From Niastella koreensis GR20-10 (lineage in GTDB: Bacteria > Bacteroidota > Bacteroidia > Chitinophagales > Chitinophagaceae), in the NCBI RefSeq assembly GCF_000246855.1, contig NC_016609.1, positions 558,001 to 622,000 of the forward strand: 64,000 bases of DNA, read 5' to 3'. Below the pieces are notes generated by a model. That model was not told where the DNA came from. It worked only from the letters and a program-made list of their open reading frames with translations, and did no database searches. Made by a program: the position numbers and the translations under genes. This document shows, in pieces, positions 62,941-64,000 of this stretch (position 1 is the first letter of the stretch; every line of letters begins with the position of its first letter).

Positions 62941-64000
62941 TCACTTCAGAACGATCCTGAATGTAGTGCCCTTGCCAGGTTCGGAGTTCTTTACAAACAA
63001 CTGTCCTTTATGATATTGTTCTATAATGCGTTTCGACAGACTTAAGCCAAGCCCCCAGCCGCGCTTTTTAGTGGTAAAGCCTGGTTTAAAAACTTTGCTG
63101 ATGTTTTGTTTGGCTATTCCTTTGCCCGTATCGGTCACATCAATAAAAGTTTGCCCATCCTGTTGCCAGAGATTAACGGTAATCATGCCCTTTCCTTCCA
63201 TGGCATCCAGGGCATTCTTCAGCAGGTTTTCAATAACCCAGTCGAACAGGGGCGGGGAAAGCATGGTATAGAGCTCATTTATATTACGGGTATTCAGCAC
63301 AAACTGTACTTTGCCAGGGGCGCGTTTGCGAATGTATTCTACCATGCTCGATACCTGGGTCACCACATTGTGTTTTTCCAGGTGCGGCGTGCTGCCGATC
63401 TTGCCAAAGCGATCGCTTACCAGCTTTAAGCGATTCACATCCTTTTCCATCTCCTGCACAATCTTTTCGTCACTGTAATTTTCCTTCATTATTTCTACCC
63501 AACCCTGCAACGACGTTAATGGCGTTCCCAGCTGGTGGGCCGTTTCCTTGGCCATGCCTGCCCAAACCTGGTTTTGCGACGAGCGAAAACTGGTAGTAAG
63601 CGCCAGCAGGGTTATTATAATAAACATGCTCACAATAAATAACTGCACCAGCGGGTAATACCGCACCTGGTTTAACAGCGAGGTATGCCCATAATAATAG
63701 AGGTTTTTTTCCCGTGGGTTCAGCGGGTCAATCCATTCAATGGTAGGGTTTTGCGAACGGAATTCAACCAGTTTTTTTCTGATATAATTGCTATCACCGG
63801 CTACGCTGGCCGAATCGAGGTTTACATGATCGAGGATATGTCCTTTTTCGTCAGTAACAATAATGGGTACCGTATTATTTTCGGCAATGATCATGGTTAC
63901 CAGCTTGTCGCTCAGGCCGGTGGTGTCGTGCAACAATAATTTGGTGGCTTCCTTCCATTCCTCTACTTTTTGCCTTTCTTCGCGAGCGATCTTGCGGGCC
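62941..64000 (-). CDS. Sensor histidine kinase, 5' end beyond the window
   Basis: The - strand frame is open to the right edge, so the start lies outside. The visible part begins with a coiled linker (REERQKVEEWKEATKLLL), an extracytoplasmic or PAS-like stretch (PIIVTDEKGHILDHVNLDSA) and a transmembrane helix (LVQLFIVSMFIIITLLALTT). Then come the H-box KETAHQLGTPLTSLQGW, N-box WVIENLLKNALDAMEG, G1 DTGKGIA, and F/G2 boxes FKPGFTTKKRGWGLGLSLSK. It is a membrane kinase without a fused receiver. No response regulator gene is visible in the window beside it. Confidence 0.92.
   Translation of the reverse strand, partial: ARKIAREERQKVEEWKEATKLLLHDTTGLSDKLVTMIIAENNTVPIIVTDEKGHILDHVNLDSASVAGDSNYIRKKLVEFRSQNPTIEWIDPLNPREKNLYYYGHTSLLNQVRYYPLVQLFIVSMFIIITLLALTTSFRSSQNQVWAGMAKETAHQLGTPLTSLQGWVEIMKENYSDEKIVQEMEKDVNRLKLVSDRFGKIGSTPHLEKHNVVTQVSSMVEYIRKRAPGKVQFVLNTRNINELYTMLSPPLFDWVIENLLKNALDAMEGKGMITVNLWQQDGQTFIDVTDTGKGIAKQNISKVFKPGFTTKKRGWGLGLSLSKRIIEQYHKGQLFVKNSEPGKGTTFRIVLK

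Overview
The window comes from a Bacteroidota chromosome, most likely the Chitinophagaceae (Niastella/Chitinophaga-like). The evidence is many secreted proteins ending in a type IX secretion (T9SS) sorting domain, short lipoproteins, an absence of strong Shine-Dalgarno sites, AraC/NmrA clusters, a MocR-type regulator and a tRNA without an encoded CCA. No database search was run; every family name is read from motifs.

Region 1 (188-27446, all + strand, tightly packed) is a complete extracellular contractile injection system (eCIS). In order it holds a DUF4255 cap/terminator protein, a 411-aa accessory protein with a carbohydrate-binding-like segment, a large sheath, two tube proteins, a DUF5908-like microprotein, a LysM adaptor, a VgrG-like spike, a PAAR tip, a gp25-like wedge, two very large baseplate proteins (Afp11/Pvc11- and Afp12/Pvc12-like), a 1407-aa protein with a carboxypeptidase-regulatory-like domain and three PKD domains, a CIS tape-measure protein, two DUF4157 cargo proteins and an AAA+ ATPase. 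The first cargo ends in what looks like an LHH/HNH nuclease and the second in a domain I do not recognise. This is the most interesting part of the window.

Region 2 (27.9-47.7 kb) is ordinary accessory chromosome: two adjacent secreted enzymes that both carry a beta/gamma-crystallin module and a T9SS tail, a membrane protein, a divergent flavoprotein/MocR pair, a stand-alone receiver protein, a TauE-like exporter, a Ycf48-like propeller protein, a Crp-type regulator, a large T9SS protein broken by a frameshift, and the magnesium transporter MgtE.

Region 3 (48.3-54.9 kb, - strand) has three 'enzyme(s) followed by an AraC regulator' modules that look like tandem duplicates. It ends at a scar where an alpha/beta-hydrolase gene and a divergent HxlR regulator have both lost their 5' halves.

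Region 4 (54.9-62.2 kb) is AT-rich and gene-poor. It has a MITE-like inverted-repeat element, a kelch-type T9SS protein, small lipoproteins, orphan and broken genes, and iteron-like repeats. A 12-bp copy of the tRNA-Leu(GAG) 3' end at 55699 is in direct orientation with the intact tRNA at 62131, and each is preceded by a hairpin at the same 8-nt spacing. This suggests a decayed integrative island. The window closes with a hypothetical gene and the 3' part of a sensor histidine kinase that runs off the right edge.
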